DNA of 64,000 nt, taken from positions 1 to 64,000 of the forward strand of contig JASJCA010000001.1 of the NCBI GenBank assembly GCA_030066215.1. Direction: 5' to 3'. Origin of the DNA: Rhodobacter sp. (GTDB lineage Bacteria > Pseudomonadota > Alphaproteobacteria > Rhodobacterales > Rhodobacteraceae). The notes under the pieces were generated by a model. It had not been told where the DNA came from. It saw nothing but the letters and a program-made list of their open reading frames with translations, and did not search any database. The position numbers and the translations under genes are program-made. Positions 52,765 through 63,418 of the stretch are shown one piece after another. Numbering within the stretch: position 1 is the stretch's first letter; every line of letters starts with the position of its first letter.

Positions 52765-53586
52765 TTAGTGGTTCGCCTCATAGGCCGTGATCCGCCCCTG
52801 GAAATACGGCAGGAACCCCCCGGGCTGGACATAGCCGACTTCGGCTTCGGCGGGCACGCGGCGTGGGCCGATCATCCGGTAGTCGCGGAAAAACCCTTGC
52901 CAGTCATAGCGCACGGGGTTGCCTTCGGCGTCGGTCGTCGGACGGTCGGGGCCGAACACCTCGGCGATGTCGCCGCCGGCATCGAACCGAAACCGTACGG
53001 TCACCGGCTCGTCAGGCATTGCCAGCGACACCTCTGCCCAGTCCTCGCCGTCCATCCGCCAGGCCAGATCCGGATTGCCGAGGATGGCGTCCGGCGCCCA
53101 CGGAAGCTCTGCCAGATACCGCATCGCCTCGGCCCGGTCGATATCGCCACCGTTCGCGTGCACAACGGGCGCCAGTCCGAACAGCCAGACCCGCAGCGCC
53201 CCCCTGCCGCGCACAAAGCTGTCAATGACGCGGAATTTTGTGGCCGGTCCAAGCGATTGGGTCGCCTGCCAGATGAACCCCGCGGTTCCTGTCGCGATCG
53301 TCTGGCGTGCCTCTAGCGCCTGCCAAGGCCGGCCGGGTTTGAGCTGCATCTCGGCGGATTGGGTGAACCGGACGCTGACCGCCAGATCGTCGGGCGTGGC
53401 GTCGGCACGCAAGGCAAATTCGCGCACTTTGCGGGGCAAGCGCGCCGAAACGTCCAGTGGGGCGGGCGCACCGGCCAGGCGGGCGTGGAGCGCATGCGCG
53501 ATGCTGGCGGCATGGGTGTGCGCCGCCACCGCGGCCACGACAAGGCCGCCGGCCAGCAGCACCAGGATGACCAGCGCGGTCGTCAT
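52765..53586 (-). CDS. DUF6544-like uncharacterised protein with N-terminal TM
   Basis: [23 protein letters not shown]... [14 protein letters not shown]-type core ...[20 protein letters not shown]...; family assignment tentative. Confidence 0.6.
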   Translation of the reverse strand: MTTALVILVLLAGGLVVAAVAAHTHAASIAHALHARLAGAPAPLDVSARLPRKVREFALRADATPDDLAVSVRFTQSAEMQLKPGRPWQALEARQTIATGTAGFIWQATQSLGPATKFRVIDSFVRGRGALRVWLFGLAPVVHANGGDIDRAEAMRYLAELPWAPDAILGNPDLAWRMDGEDWAEVSLAMPDEPVTVRFRFDAGGDIAEVFGPDRPTTDAEGNPVRYDWQGFFRDYRMIGPRRVPAEAEVGYVQPGGFLPYFQGRITAYEANH

Positions 53587-53762
53587 GTGCGTCCCTCGGG
53601 TTATTTCTGCCTGCCTCGCGCCGGGCCGTGGGCTTGACAAGCGTCACCATGATACCACGCCTCGCCATCGGCGGCATCGCGCCGCCGCGTCGCAGCATTC
53701 CGGCGGCATTTCGCCTTGCGACGCGCGCCCATTTTTGCGGCATTCTAGGAAATCCGCCTGAT

Positions 53763-53791
53763 CTTTCGGCATTTCTTGAAAGTCTTTCGGC
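53763..53791. promoter_or_regulatory. Direct repeats CTTTCGGC x2 with centre-to-centre spacing 21 bp, upstream of xdhA
   Basis: CTTTCGGC at 53763-53770 and 53784-53791, plus GAAAG-T-CTTTC palindrome at 53778-53788. Confidence 0.35.
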
Positions 53792-53930
53792 GCAGTCCAC
53801 GTCCGAAGTTCTTGCCAAGAAGGGCATTCGTGGGTTTTCTGAGGCATCGACAGGGAGCGGCCGGCTTTACGCCGCATCGGGCCGGATGCAAGCGGAACAC
53901 CGCGAAACAGAAAGCGGCATCGGATCTGCG

Positions 53931-55307
53931 ATGAGCCAGATTGCGTTTCTCCTGAACGGGGACTTGGTGCGTCTGAACGATGTCGCGCCTACAACGACGC
54001 TTTTGGACTGGCTGCGCGAGGAGCGCCGTTTGACCGGCACCAAGGAGGGCTGCAACGAAGGCGATTGCGGCGCCTGCACGGTAATGGTGACCGACGCAGG
54101 CGGCACGCGGGCCTTGAATGCCTGCATCCTGTTTCTGCCGCAACTCGACGGCAAGGCGGTGCGCACGGTCGAGGGCATCGGCGCGCCAGACGGGCAGCTG
54201 CACCCGGTGCAGCAGGCAATGGTCGACCATCACGGCTCGCAATGCGGGTTCTGCACGCCGGGCTTCGTGGTGTCGATGGCGTGCGCGCATCTGAACGGGC
54301 GGCGGGATTTCGACGACCAACTGGCGGGCAATCTATGCCGGTGCACCGGCTACGCACCGATCGTACGCGCGGCAGAGGCGGCCGCGGATCAGCCGGTGCC
54401 CGAGTGGATGGCGGAGGATCTGGACCAGCTGGCGGCGCTGGAGAACGGCGCGCCCGATCTGTTGCCCGAGACGGCGGATCAACTGGCGGTGTGGTATGAG
54501 GAGCATCCTGACGCGACGCTGGTCGCCGGGGCGACAGATGTCGGGCTGTGGGTCACCAAAGCGCTGCGCGATCTACGGCCGGTGGCGTTTCTCGGGGGGA
54601 TTGCGGAACTGAAGAGGATCGAGACCGGCGACGACGTGGTGCGGATCGGCGCAATGGCAACGCTGACCGATGTCGGCGAGGCGGTGGCGCCCTTGCACCC
54701 CGATTTCGCCGAACTGATCCGCCGCTACGGCTCAGTCCAGGTGCGCAACGCCGCCACCATTGGCGGCAACATCGCCAACGGATCGCCGATCGGCGACAGC
54801 CCGCCCGCGTTGATCGCTCTGGGCGCTGTGCTGCATTTGCGCAAGGGCGACACGCGGCGGGAGATCCCGCTGGAGGACTTCTTCCTCGATTACGGCAAGC
54901 AGGACCGCGCGCCGGGGGAATTCGTCGAGGCGGTCAGTTTCCCGCGCCAGCCGGACCGTCTGAAATGTTACAAGCTGTCGAAACGGTTCGATCAGGACAT
55001 CTCGGCGGTCTGCGGTTGTTTCAACATCACCGTTCAGGACGGTGTCGTGGCAGGGGCCCGCATCGCCTTCGGCGGCCTGGCGGGCATCCCGAAACGCGCC
55101 GCGCATGTGGAGGCGGCGTTGACCGGCCAGCCCTGGACCCTGGACAGCGACGCGGCGGCGTACGGGGCCTGGGCGCAGGATTTCACGCCGATGACCGACA
55201 TGCGTGCCTCCGCCGACTACCGGCTGGAAACGGCGCGCAACATGCTGACCCGGTATGTCCTGGAGGACACCGGCGCGGCGGCGCGGGTGCTCGAGGTGAC
55301 GGCGTGA
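53931..55307 (+). CDS. xdhA: Xanthine dehydrogenase small subunit (FeS/FAD)
   Basis: [24 protein letters not shown]...[15 protein letters not shown]...[15 protein letters not shown]-domain [21 protein letters not shown]. Confidence 0.95.
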   Translation: MSQIAFLLNGDLVRLNDVAPTTTLLDWLREERRLTGTKEGCNEGDCGACTVMVTDAGGTRALNACILFLPQLDGKAVRTVEGIGAPDGQLHPVQQAMVDHHGSQCGFCTPGFVVSMACAHLNGRRDFDDQLAGNLCRCTGYAPIVRAAEAAADQPVPEWMAEDLDQLAALENGAPDLLPETADQLAVWYEEHPDATLVAGATDVGLWVTKALRDLRPVAFLGGIAELKRIETGDDVVRIGAMATLTDVGEAVAPLHPDFAELIRRYGSVQVRNAATIGGNIANGSPIGDSPPALIALGAVLHLRKGDTRREIPLEDFFLDYGKQDRAPGEFVEAVSFPRQPDRLKCYKLSKRFDQDISAVCGCFNITVQDGVVAGARIAFGGLAGIPKRAAHVEAALTGQPWTLDSDAAAYGAWAQDFTPMTDMRASADYRLETARNMLTRYVLEDTGAAARVLEVTA

Positions 55308-57652
55308 CCGTCGCCAAGCCCCTGCCCCACGACGCGGCCGTGCTGCATGTCACCGGCGCGGCGCGCTATGTCGACGACATCCCGGCGCCGGCCGGCACCC
55401 TGTCGCTGGCTTTCGGGCTATCCGAGGTCGCGCGCGGGCGGATCGTGTCGATGGACCTCGATGCGGTCCGCGCGGCGGAGGGTGTCGTGGCGGTAATGAC
55501 CGCCGGCGATCTGCCCTTTGCCAACGACGTCTCGCCGTCGCCGTCGCCCGAGCCGATGCTGGCCGAGGACGAGGTGTTCTATCTCGGCCAGCCGCTCTTT
55601 TGCGTCGTCGCCACCAGCCACTTGTTGGCCCGCAAGGCCGCGCGGCTGGGCAAGACCGTCTACGAGGAATTGCCCGCGATCCTGACCATCGACGAGGCTT
55701 TGGCCGCCGACAGCCGGTTCGAAGGCGGGCCGGTGGTCTGGTCGAAGGGCGACGTCGACCCGGCGCTGGCAGGCGCGACGCGGGTGATCGAGGGCAGCCT
55801 CGAGATCGGCGGGCAGGAACATTTCTACCTCGAAAGCCAGGCGGCGATGGCCTGGCCGCAGGAAGGCGGCGACATGCTGGTGATGTCGTCGTCGCAGCAC
55901 CCGACCGAAATCCAGCACAAGGTGGCGGAGGCGCTGGGCAAACCGATGCACGCCGTCCGGGTCGAGGTGCGGCGCATGGGCGGCGGCTTCGGCGGCAAGG
56001 AAAGCCAGGGCAATGCTCTGGCGGTGTCCTGCGCCGTCGCCGCGCAGTTGACCGGCCGCCCGTGCCGCATGCGCTACGACCGCGACGACGATATGGTGAT
56101 TACTGGCAAGCGGCACGATTTCCGCATCGCCTACCGCGCCGGGATCGACCCCGAGGGCCGCATTCAGGGCGTCGACTTCACGCAATACTGCCGCTGCGGC
56201 TGGTCGCAGGACCTATCGCTGCCCGTCGCCGACCGCGCAATGCTGCATGCCGACAACGCCTATCACCTGCCCGCCGCCCGCATCACCTCGCACCGGCTCA
56301 AGACAAACACGCAATCCGCCACCGCCTTCCGCGGCTTCGGCGGTCCGCAGGGCATGGTGGGGATCGAGCGGGTGCTGGACCACATCGCCCATGAACTGGG
56401 CGAGGACCCGCTGGAGGTCCGGCGGCGCAATTTCTACCGCGCGGCGCGGGCCGATGGGCCGGGGTCGGCCAAACGCTTCGGCGGCGCCTATTCTCCAAAG
56501 GCGGCAGACGCCGAGACGCAGACCACGCCCTACCACATGCCGGTCGAGGATTTCGTGCTGCACGATGTTGTCGACGCGCTTGTAGACAGCTCTGACTATA
56601 ATGCTCGCCGCGCGGCAATCGCCGAGTGGAACGCTGCGAACCCGATCCTGAAAAAGGGCATCGCGCTAACGCCGGTGAAGTTCGGCATCTCGTTCACGCT
56701 GACCCATCTCAACCAGGCCGGCGCGCTGGTGCATGTCTACCAGGACGGCTCGATCCACATGAACCACGGCGGCACCGAGATGGGCCAGGGCCTGTTCCAG
56801 AAGGTGGCACAGGTCGCCGCGTCGCGGTTCGGCGTGGACGTGTCGAAGGTCAAGATCACCGCCACCGACACGGCCAAGGTGCCGAACACCTCCGCCACCG
56901 CCGCCTCGTCGGGCTCGGATCTGAACGGCATGGCGGTCAAGGCCGCCTGTGATACGATCCGCGACCGGATGGCCGAGGTGATCGCCGCCGAGCACCAGGC
57001 GGACGCCGCATCTGTTCGGTTCGAGGACGGCCAGGTGCATGTCGGCGGCGCCTCCTACAGCTTCGAAGAGGTGGCGCACCAGGCCTACATGGCCCGCACC
57101 AGCCTGTCGGCGACGGGGTTCTACAAGACTCCGAAAATCGTATGGGACCGGATCAATGGCCAGGGAAGGCCGTTCTATTACTTCGCCTATGGCGCGGCGG
57201 TGACTGAGGTCGTCCTGGACACACTGACCGGCGAAAACCGCATCCTGCGCGCCGACATTCTACACGACGCCGGCGCCTCGCTGAACCCGGCGCTCGACAT
57301 CGGCCAGGTCGAGGGAGGCTATGTCCAGGGCGCGGGCTGGCTGACGATGGAAGAGCTGGTCTGGAACGGCAAGGGCCGGCTGATGACCCACGCGCCGTCG
57401 ACCTACAAGATCCCCGCCTGCTCCGACCGCCCGGACGTGTTCAACGTCGCCCTGTGGGACGCCGGCCGGAACCGCGAGGACACCATCTATCGCTCGAAAG
57501 CGGTCGGCGAGCCGCCGTTCATGCTGGGCATCTCGGCGTTTCTCGCACTGAGCAACGCCATCGAAGCCTGCGGCAGCGCCTACCCCTCTCTCGACGCGCC
57601 GGCGACGCCGGAGCAGATTCTGAAAACCGTGATGCGGGTGCAGGCATCATGA
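55304..57652 (+). CDS. xdhB: Xanthine dehydrogenase molybdopterin-binding large subunit
   Basis: [20 protein letters not shown]...[10 protein letters not shown]-type motif ([17 protein letters not shown]), [24 protein letters not shown] start overlapping xdhA stop. Confidence 0.95.
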   Translation: MTVAKPLPHDAAVLHVTGAARYVDDIPAPAGTLSLAFGLSEVARGRIVSMDLDAVRAAEGVVAVMTAGDLPFANDVSPSPSPEPMLAEDEVFYLGQPLFCVVATSHLLARKAARLGKTVYEELPAILTIDEALAADSRFEGGPVVWSKGDVDPALAGATRVIEGSLEIGGQEHFYLESQAAMAWPQEGGDMLVMSSSQHPTEIQHKVAEALGKPMHAVRVEVRRMGGGFGGKESQGNALAVSCAVAAQLTGRPCRMRYDRDDDMVITGKRHDFRIAYRAGIDPEGRIQGVDFTQYCRCGWSQDLSLPVADRAMLHADNAYHLPAARITSHRLKTNTQSATAFRGFGGPQGMVGIERVLDHIAHELGEDPLEVRRRNFYRAARADGPGSAKRFGGAYSPKAADAETQTTPYHMPVEDFVLHDVVDALVDSSDYNARRAAIAEWNAANPILKKGIALTPVKFGISFTLTHLNQAGALVHVYQDGSIHMNHGGTEMGQGLFQKVAQVAASRFGVDVSKVKITATDTAKVPNTSATAASSGSDLNGMAVKAACDTIRDRMAEVIAAEHQADAASVRFEDGQVHVGGASYSFEEVAHQAYMARTSLSATGFYKTPKIVWDRINGQGRPFYYFAYGAAVTEVVLDTLTGENRILRADILHDAGASLNPALDIGQVEGGYVQGAGWLTMEELVWNGKGRLMTHAPSTYKIPACSDRPDVFNVALWDAGRNREDTIYRSKAVGEPPFMLGISAFLALSNAIEACGSAYPSLDAPATPEQILKTVMRVQAS

Positions 57653-58605
57653 TCGATCTGCCGCATCTGACCGACCACCTGCAGGCCCACGGCCCCGTCG
57701 CCCGGATCGTGATCGCGGGCCACAAGGGCTCGACCCCGCGCGAGACCGGCGCGTCGATGCTGGTCTGGGAGGACGGGCAAAGCGGCACGATCGGCGGCGG
57801 GCGGCTGGAATTCGACGCGGTGCTGCGGGCGCGTGAGATGCTGGAGCATGGCCCGGGAACGCAAGTGCAGCGGCAGGCGCTCGGCCCGGCGCTGGCGCAA
57901 TGCTGCGGCGGGTCGGTGACGCTGGTAACCGAGGTCTGGGACGACGCCCGCTATCGCGATGAGATCGACACCAAGCCATTCGACTTCCACGGCATTTTCG
58001 CGCGCCGGGTCGAGGGCGACAGGCCGCTGCCCGACAAACTGCGGCGGCGGTTGCTTACCTCGGAAGACGACCCGATCTCGACGCAATTGGTCGATGGCTG
58101 GCTGATCGAGCAGGTCTGGCGCGACCGCCAGCCGGTCTACATCTACGGCGCCGGCCATGTGGGCAACGCGCTCGCCAAGGTGCTGGCGCCGCTGCCACAA
58201 TTCGAGGTGTACGTCGTCGACGTTCGGCCCGGCCTGTTCGACGATCTGCCGGACCAGGTGGCGCGGTCCAACCACATCCCGCCGACCCAGGCCATGGCCA
58301 AGGCGCCGCCCGAGACCGCGCATTTCATCATGACGCCCGAGCACGACTATGACCTCGAGCTCTGCCACACCCTGCTGCAACGCCCCTTCGCCTATGCCGG
58401 GCTGATCGGGTCGGCGACGAAATGGGCGCGGTTCCGCAAGCGGCTCAGGGCGTTGGGGCATTCGGAGGCAGAGATCGACCAAATCGAATGCCCGATCGGC
58501 GATCCAGCCCTGGGCAAGCGGCCCCATGAAATCGCCATCGGCGTGGCAGCGGGTCTGCTCGTGCGGCGGGGCGTGCGGCCGGCGGTGAAGGAGGATGTGG
58601 CATGA
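57649..58605 (+). CDS. xdhC: Xanthine dehydrogenase accessory protein XdhC
   Basis: GHKGSTPRETGASMLVWEDGQSGTIGGGRLE...IYGAGHVGNALAKVLAPLP...YAGLIGSATKWARFRKRL. Confidence 0.93.
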   Translation: MIDLPHLTDHLQAHGPVARIVIAGHKGSTPRETGASMLVWEDGQSGTIGGGRLEFDAVLRAREMLEHGPGTQVQRQALGPALAQCCGGSVTLVTEVWDDARYRDEIDTKPFDFHGIFARRVEGDRPLPDKLRRRLLTSEDDPISTQLVDGWLIEQVWRDRQPVYIYGAGHVGNALAKVLAPLPQFEVYVVDVRPGLFDDLPDQVARSNHIPPTQAMAKAPPETAHFIMTPEHDYDLELCHTLLQRPFAYAGLIGSATKWARFRKRLRALGHSEAEIDQIECPIGDPALGKRPHEIAIGVAAGLLVRRGVRPAVKEDVA

Positions 58606-60122
58606 CCGAGGCGCTGTTGACCATCGAGGGCCTGACCAAGGCCTATCCCGGGGTCGTCGCCAACGATGACGTGTCGTTCCGCATCGCGCCCGGCGAGGTG
58701 CATGCGCTCTTGGGCGAGAACGGCGCGGGCAAGTCGACGCTGGTGAAGATGATCTACGGCCTGGTGCGGCCCGACGCGGGGCGGATGACCTTCGGCGGCA
58801 CGGCATTCGAACCCGCGACGCCGCACGCGGCCCGCGCCACCGGCGTTGCGATGGTGTTTCAGCATTTCTCGCTGTTCGAGGCGCTGAACGTGGCCGAGAA
58901 CGTCGCGCTCGGCATGGAAGACCCGCCGCCGCAGCGGCAATTGGCGCGGCGCATCCGGGAAGTGTCGGAGACCTACGGGCTGCCGCTCGACCCCGACCGG
59001 CTGGTGGGCGACCTGAGCGCCGGGGAACGGCAACGGGTGGAGATCATCCGCTGTCTGCTGCAGGATCCGAAGCTTTTGATCATGGACGAGCCGACTTCCG
59101 TTCTGACCCCGCAGGAAGTCGATATCCTATTCGAAACGCTGCGGAAATTGCAGGCTGAGGGGACCTCGATCCTCTATATCAGCCACAAGCTGGAAGAAAT
59201 CAAAACGCTCTGCGACAACGCCACGATCCTGCGGCTCGGCAAGGTGGTCGGCGAGTGCAACCCGCGGGAAGAATCTGCGCGGTCGATGGCAGAGATGATG
59301 GTGGGCACAACGCTGCATACACCTTCGCGAGACGAGAAGGAGCCCGGCGAGGTGGTGCTCGATTTGGCCGCCTTGTCGGTTGCGTCGGCAAACCCATTCG
59401 GCACGTCGCTGCGCAGCATTCACCTGGAAGTGCGGTCGGGCGAAATCCTCGGAATCGGCGGGGTGGCAGGGAACGGCCAGGACGAGTTGCTCGCGGCGCT
59501 CTCGGGCGAAACCCCGGCGCCGCCGGAGGCGATCAAGTTCTGCGAGCAAGAGATCGGGCACTTGGGCCCGAACGCCCGGCGGCGCTTTGGCCTGCTGGCG
59601 GCGCCCGAGGAACGCCTGGGCCACGCGGCGGCGCCGGACATGTCGCTGACCGAAAACGCGCTCTTGACCGGGGCGATCCGGGAACAGCTGGTCGCAGGCG
59701 GGTTTCTGCGCTGGCCGCAGGCGCAAGGGTTTGCCGAGAAGATCATCGCCGCCTTCGACGTGCGCACACCGGGGCCCGCCAACGCGGCGCGGTCGTTGTC
59801 GGGGGGGAATTTGCAGAAATTCGTCATCGGGCGCGAGATTTTGCAGCGGCCGGCCTGCCTGGTGGTGAACCAGCCGACCTGGGGCGTGGATGCCTCGGCC
59901 GCCGCCGCGATCCGGCAGGCGCTGATGGATCTGGCCGCCGAGGGCGCGGCGGTGATCGTAATCAGCCAGGACCTCGACGAGCTGATGGAGATCAGCGACC
60001 GGTTTGCTGCGCTGAACGAGGGTCGGCTGAGCGCGCCGCGGGCGGCCAAGGGGCTGACGGTGGACGAGATCGGCCTGATGATGGGCGGGGCGCACGACAT
60101 GGAGGTGGCGCATGTGGCCTGA
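58602..60122 (+). CDS. BMP-type nucleoside/purine ABC transporter ATP-binding protein (tandem ABC domains)
   Basis: LLGENGAGKSTLVKMIYGLVRPDAG...LSAGERQRVEIIRCLL...; second domain LSGGNLQKFVIGREI. Confidence 0.92.
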   Translation: MTEALLTIEGLTKAYPGVVANDDVSFRIAPGEVHALLGENGAGKSTLVKMIYGLVRPDAGRMTFGGTAFEPATPHAARATGVAMVFQHFSLFEALNVAENVALGMEDPPPQRQLARRIREVSETYGLPLDPDRLVGDLSAGERQRVEIIRCLLQDPKLLIMDEPTSVLTPQEVDILFETLRKLQAEGTSILYISHKLEEIKTLCDNATILRLGKVVGECNPREESARSMAEMMVGTTLHTPSRDEKEPGEVVLDLAALSVASANPFGTSLRSIHLEVRSGEILGIGGVAGNGQDELLAALSGETPAPPEAIKFCEQEIGHLGPNARRRFGLLAAPEERLGHAAAPDMSLTENALLTGAIREQLVAGGFLRWPQAQGFAEKIIAAFDVRTPGPANAARSLSGGNLQKFVIGREILQRPACLVVNQPTWGVDASAAAAIRQALMDLAAEGAAVIVISQDLDELMEISDRFAALNEGRLSAPRAAKGLTVDEIGLMMGGAHDMEVAHVA

Positions 60123-60151
60123 GATTTCGCCGCGCTTCGCGCGCCGATCCG

Positions 60152-60174
60152 CTGGAGGGGTTTCACCCCTCCAG
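60152..60174. repeat. Perfect short stem-loop CTGGAGGGGTTTCACCCCTCCAG in operon interior
   Basis: CTGGAGGGG (60152-60160) / CCCCTCCAG (60166-60174) between ATPase and permease genes. Confidence 0.85.
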
Positions 60175-60215
60175 ACCTCTCCAGCGTGTTTGCGCCAAGA
60201 TGAAGGAACCTTGGG

Positions 60216-61298
60216 ATGATCCGGCTCGAAAAGCGGCCGAGCCCGTCGCGGACGGTGGGAATGCTGACGCCGGTTCTGGCGGTGCTGTTGACCATGGTGG
60301 CGGGCAGTGTGCTGTTCGCGATCCTGGGCAAGAACCCGTTCCTGGCGATCAAGACGATCTTCTACGACCCGATCCTGGGCGAGTTCGCGTTCTACTATCG
60401 CGGCCAGCTTTTGGTGAAGGCGGGGCCGCTCATTCTGATCGCAATCGGGCTGTCGTTGGGGTTCCGTGCGGGCATCTGGAACATCGGCGCCGAGGGTCAG
60501 TACATCATCGGCGCGATCTGCGGCGCCGGCGTGGGGCTGGCGTTCTATCCCGCCGATTTCTGGTTCATCTTCCCGCTGATGGTTCTGGCCGGGGCGGCGG
60601 GCGGCATCCTCTGGGCGATGATCCCGGCGATCCTGAAGACCCGGTTCAACACCAATGAGATCCTGGTGTCGCTGCTTTTGGTCTATGTGGCCGAGCAAAT
60701 CCTGGCCTCGATGTCGCTGGGGCTGTTGCGCAATCCCGACGGGGCGGGGTTTCCCGGCAGCCGCAACCTCAAGCAATACGAGGCGGCGGCGAACAACGAG
60801 CTGATCGTCGGCACCGGCGTGCATTGGGGCGTGGTCGCGGCGCTGATCGCGGTGATCCTGGCCTATGTGCTGCTGAACCGGCACATGCTGGGCTTCCAGA
60901 TCCGGCTGACCGGCGAAAGCCCGCGGGCGGCGCGGTTCGCCGGTGTGCGGCCGAGATTGCTCGTCGTGTTCTGCCTCGGGGCGTCGGGCGGCTTGGCGGG
61001 GCTGGCGGGGCTCTTCGAGGTGGCCGGACCGGCGGGCCAAATCAGCATCGATTTCAACGTGGGCTATGGCTTCACCGCGATCATCGTGGCGTTTCTGGGT
61101 CGGCTGCATCCGGTGGGCATTCTGCTCGCAGGGCTATTGATGGCGCTGACCTATATCGGCGGCGAGGCGGCGCAGGCGACGCTGGGCCTGCCGGCGGCGG
61201 CGATCCAGGCGTTCCAGGGCATGCTGCTGTTCTTCCTTCTGGCCGTCGACGTGCTGACCAATTACCGCATCCGGATCGGACGCATGGAGGCCGCGTGA
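60216..61298 (+). CDS. BMP-type nucleoside ABC transporter permease 1
   Basis: Polytopic; IAIGLSLGFRAGIWNIGAEGQYIIGAICGAGVG...FNTNEILVSLLLVYVA. Confidence 0.92.
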   Translation: MIRLEKRPSPSRTVGMLTPVLAVLLTMVAGSVLFAILGKNPFLAIKTIFYDPILGEFAFYYRGQLLVKAGPLILIAIGLSLGFRAGIWNIGAEGQYIIGAICGAGVGLAFYPADFWFIFPLMVLAGAAGGILWAMIPAILKTRFNTNEILVSLLLVYVAEQILASMSLGLLRNPDGAGFPGSRNLKQYEAAANNELIVGTGVHWGVVAALIAVILAYVLLNRHMLGFQIRLTGESPRAARFAGVRPRLLVVFCLGASGGLAGLAGLFEVAGPAGQISIDFNVGYGFTAIIVAFLGRLHPVGILLAGLLMALTYIGGEAAQATLGLPAAAIQAFQGMLLFFLLAVDVLTNYRIRIGRMEAA

Positions 61299-62230
61299 TG
61301 GACCTGTCCTCGATCAACCCGCTCGTTCTGATCGCCGCGCTGATGGTGGCCTCGACGCCGATTCTGTTGGCCGCCATCGGGGAACTCGTCGTCGAGAAAT
61401 CGGGTGTCCTGAACCTCGGCGTCGAAGGCATGATGATCACCGGCGCGATCTGCGGCTTTGCTGTCGCGGTCGAGTCGGGCTCGCCCGCGCTCGGCTTCGT
61501 TGGGGCGGCGGTCGGTGGTGCGCTGTTGTCGCTGCTGTTCGGCGTGCTGACCCAGTATCTGCTGTCGAACCAGGTCGCCACCGGGCTGGCGCTGACGCTG
61601 TTCGGGCTGGGGCTGTCGGCGCTGATGGGTCAGGATTATGTGGGGATCAAGCCGCCGGCGACCGGCGACGTCAATTTCGGCCCGCTGGCTGACCTGCCGG
61701 TCCTCGGCATCGTGCTCTTCCGCCACGACCTGATGGTCTATGTCTCGCTGGCGATCGTGGCCGGCGTCTGGGCGTTCCTGAAATACAGCCGCGCCGGGCT
61801 GATCCTGCGCGCGGTGGGTGAAAGCCACGACGCCGCCCATGCGCTTGGCTACAAGGTGGTGCATGTGCGGCTGGCCGCGATCGCCTTCGGCGGCGCCTGC
61901 GCCGGGCTTGGCGGCGCGTATCTGAGCCTGATCCGGGTGCCGCAATGGACCGAGGGCATGACCGCCGGCGCCGGCTGGATCGCGCTGGCCATCGTGGTCT
62001 TCGCCAGCTGGAAGCCCTGGCGGGTACTCTTGGGCGCCTATTTGTTCGGCGGGGTGACGGTTTTGCAGCTGAACCTGCAGGCCGCGGGCGTCGCGATCCC
62101 GGTCGAGTACTTGTCGATGAGCCCGTATATCATCACAATCCTCGTGCTGGTGATCATGTCCTCCAACCGGGGCCGCGCCGCCTTGGCCGCGCCGGCCGCC
62201 CTAGGGCGCAGTTTCCACGCCTCGAGTTAG
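61298..62230 (+). CDS. BMP-type nucleoside ABC transporter permease 2
   Basis: LAAIGELVVEKSGVLNLGVEGMMITGAICGFAVA...LSNQVATGLALTLFGLGLSAL. Confidence 0.92.
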   Translation: MDLSSINPLVLIAALMVASTPILLAAIGELVVEKSGVLNLGVEGMMITGAICGFAVAVESGSPALGFVGAAVGGALLSLLFGVLTQYLLSNQVATGLALTLFGLGLSALMGQDYVGIKPPATGDVNFGPLADLPVLGIVLFRHDLMVYVSLAIVAGVWAFLKYSRAGLILRAVGESHDAAHALGYKVVHVRLAAIAFGGACAGLGGAYLSLIRVPQWTEGMTAGAGWIALAIVVFASWKPWRVLLGAYLFGGVTVLQLNLQAAGVAIPVEYLSMSPYIITILVLVIMSSNRGRAALAAPAALGRSFHASS

Positions 62231-62283
62231 AGAACCAATGCAATGGCGGACACGGGGGTCCGCACCACAACAGGGAGTACACT

Positions 62284-63366
62284 ATGAAACGCAGAAACTT
62301 GCTTGCCGGGGCCGCGCTGGCGCTTGGGCTCGGCGGGGCCGCGCTGGCGGGCAGCCACGAGCCGTTGAAGGTCGGATTTATCTATGTCGGGCCGATCGGC
62401 GACGGCGGCTGGACCTTTGAGCACAACGAAGGCCGGCTGGCGGTCGAGGAGCACTTTGGCGACGCCGTCGAGACGGTGTTTCAGGAAAACGTGCCCGAGG
62501 GTGCCGATGCCGAACGCGCGCTGACCCAGATGGCGCTGCAGGGGGCCGACCTGATCTTCACCACCTCGTTCGGCTATATGGACCCCACCAACGCGGTGGC
62601 CGGCAAGTTCCCGGACGTGAAGTTCGAACACGCCACCGGGTATAAGCGCGAGCATGCCAACGTCTCGACCTACTCGGCCCGGTTCTACGAAGGCCGCGCG
62701 GTGCAGGGCCACATCGCCGGCAAGATGACCGAGACCAACAAGATCGGCTACATCGCCTCGTTTCCGATCCCCGAGGTGATCCGCGGCATCAACGCGGCCT
62801 ATATCCACGCCAAGAGGGTGAACCCGGACGTCGAGTTCAGCGTGATCTGGGTCTATACCTGGTTCGATCCCGCCAAGGAGGCCGACGCCGCCAACGCGTT
62901 GATCGAACAGGGCGCCGATGTGGTGCTGCAGCACACGGATTCGACCGCACCCCAGGCGGCGGCGCAGGCGGCCGGCAACGTGATCACTTTTGGCCAGGCC
63001 TCGGACATGGGCGAATACGCCCCGATGCCGCGGGTGTCGTCGATCATCGACAACTGGGCGCCCTACTACATCGCCCGCACTCAAGAGGTGATCGACGGCA
63101 GCTGGGCCTCGGTCGACACGTGGGACGGTATTTCGACCGGCATGGTCAAGATCGGCGACATCTCCGACGCAGTCCCGGCCGATGTGAAGGCCGAGGCAGA
63201 GGCGATGGCCGCCGCAATCGGCGCCGGCGAGTACCACCCGTTCACCGGTCCGCTCAACAAGCAAGACGGCTCGCCCTGGCTGGCCGAGGGCGAGATCGCC
63301 GACGACGGCACGCTGGCGGGCATGAACTTTTATGTCGAAGGGCTGACCGGCGAGGTTCCCAACTAA
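62284..63366 (+). CDS. BMP-family substrate-binding protein of nucleoside/purine ABC transporter
   Basis: Signal peptide; KVGFIYVGPIGDGGWTFEHNEGRLAVEEHFG...TTSFGYMDPTNAVAGKFPDVKFEHATGYK. Confidence 0.93.
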   Translation: MKRRNLLAGAALALGLGGAALAGSHEPLKVGFIYVGPIGDGGWTFEHNEGRLAVEEHFGDAVETVFQENVPEGADAERALTQMALQGADLIFTTSFGYMDPTNAVAGKFPDVKFEHATGYKREHANVSTYSARFYEGRAVQGHIAGKMTETNKIGYIASFPIPEVIRGINAAYIHAKRVNPDVEFSVIWVYTWFDPAKEADAANALIEQGADVVLQHTDSTAPQAAAQAAGNVITFGQASDMGEYAPMPRVSSIIDNWAPYYIARTQEVIDGSWASVDTWDGISTGMVKIGDISDAVPADVKAEAEAMAAAIGAGEYHPFTGPLNKQDGSPWLAEGEIADDGTLAGMNFYVEGLTGEVPN

Positions 63367-63389
63367 GCCGCGCACCAGTTTTGAGACAG

Positions 63390-63413
63390 GGGCCCGCCCG
63401 TGCCGGCGGGCCC
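63390..63413 (+). terminator. Likely terminator hairpin after the transporter operon
   Basis: GGGCCCGCC / GGCGGGCCC perfect 9-bp stem 24 bp after stop codon; followed by CTTGCATT, no long T tract. Confidence 0.6.
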
Positions 63414-63418
63414 TTGCA

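Noticed and set aside
52457-52768. 103-aa + strand ORF in the dnaE-DUF6544 gap
   Set aside because: No recognisable motifs and ambiguous start; insufficient evidence for a real gene, though not excluded.
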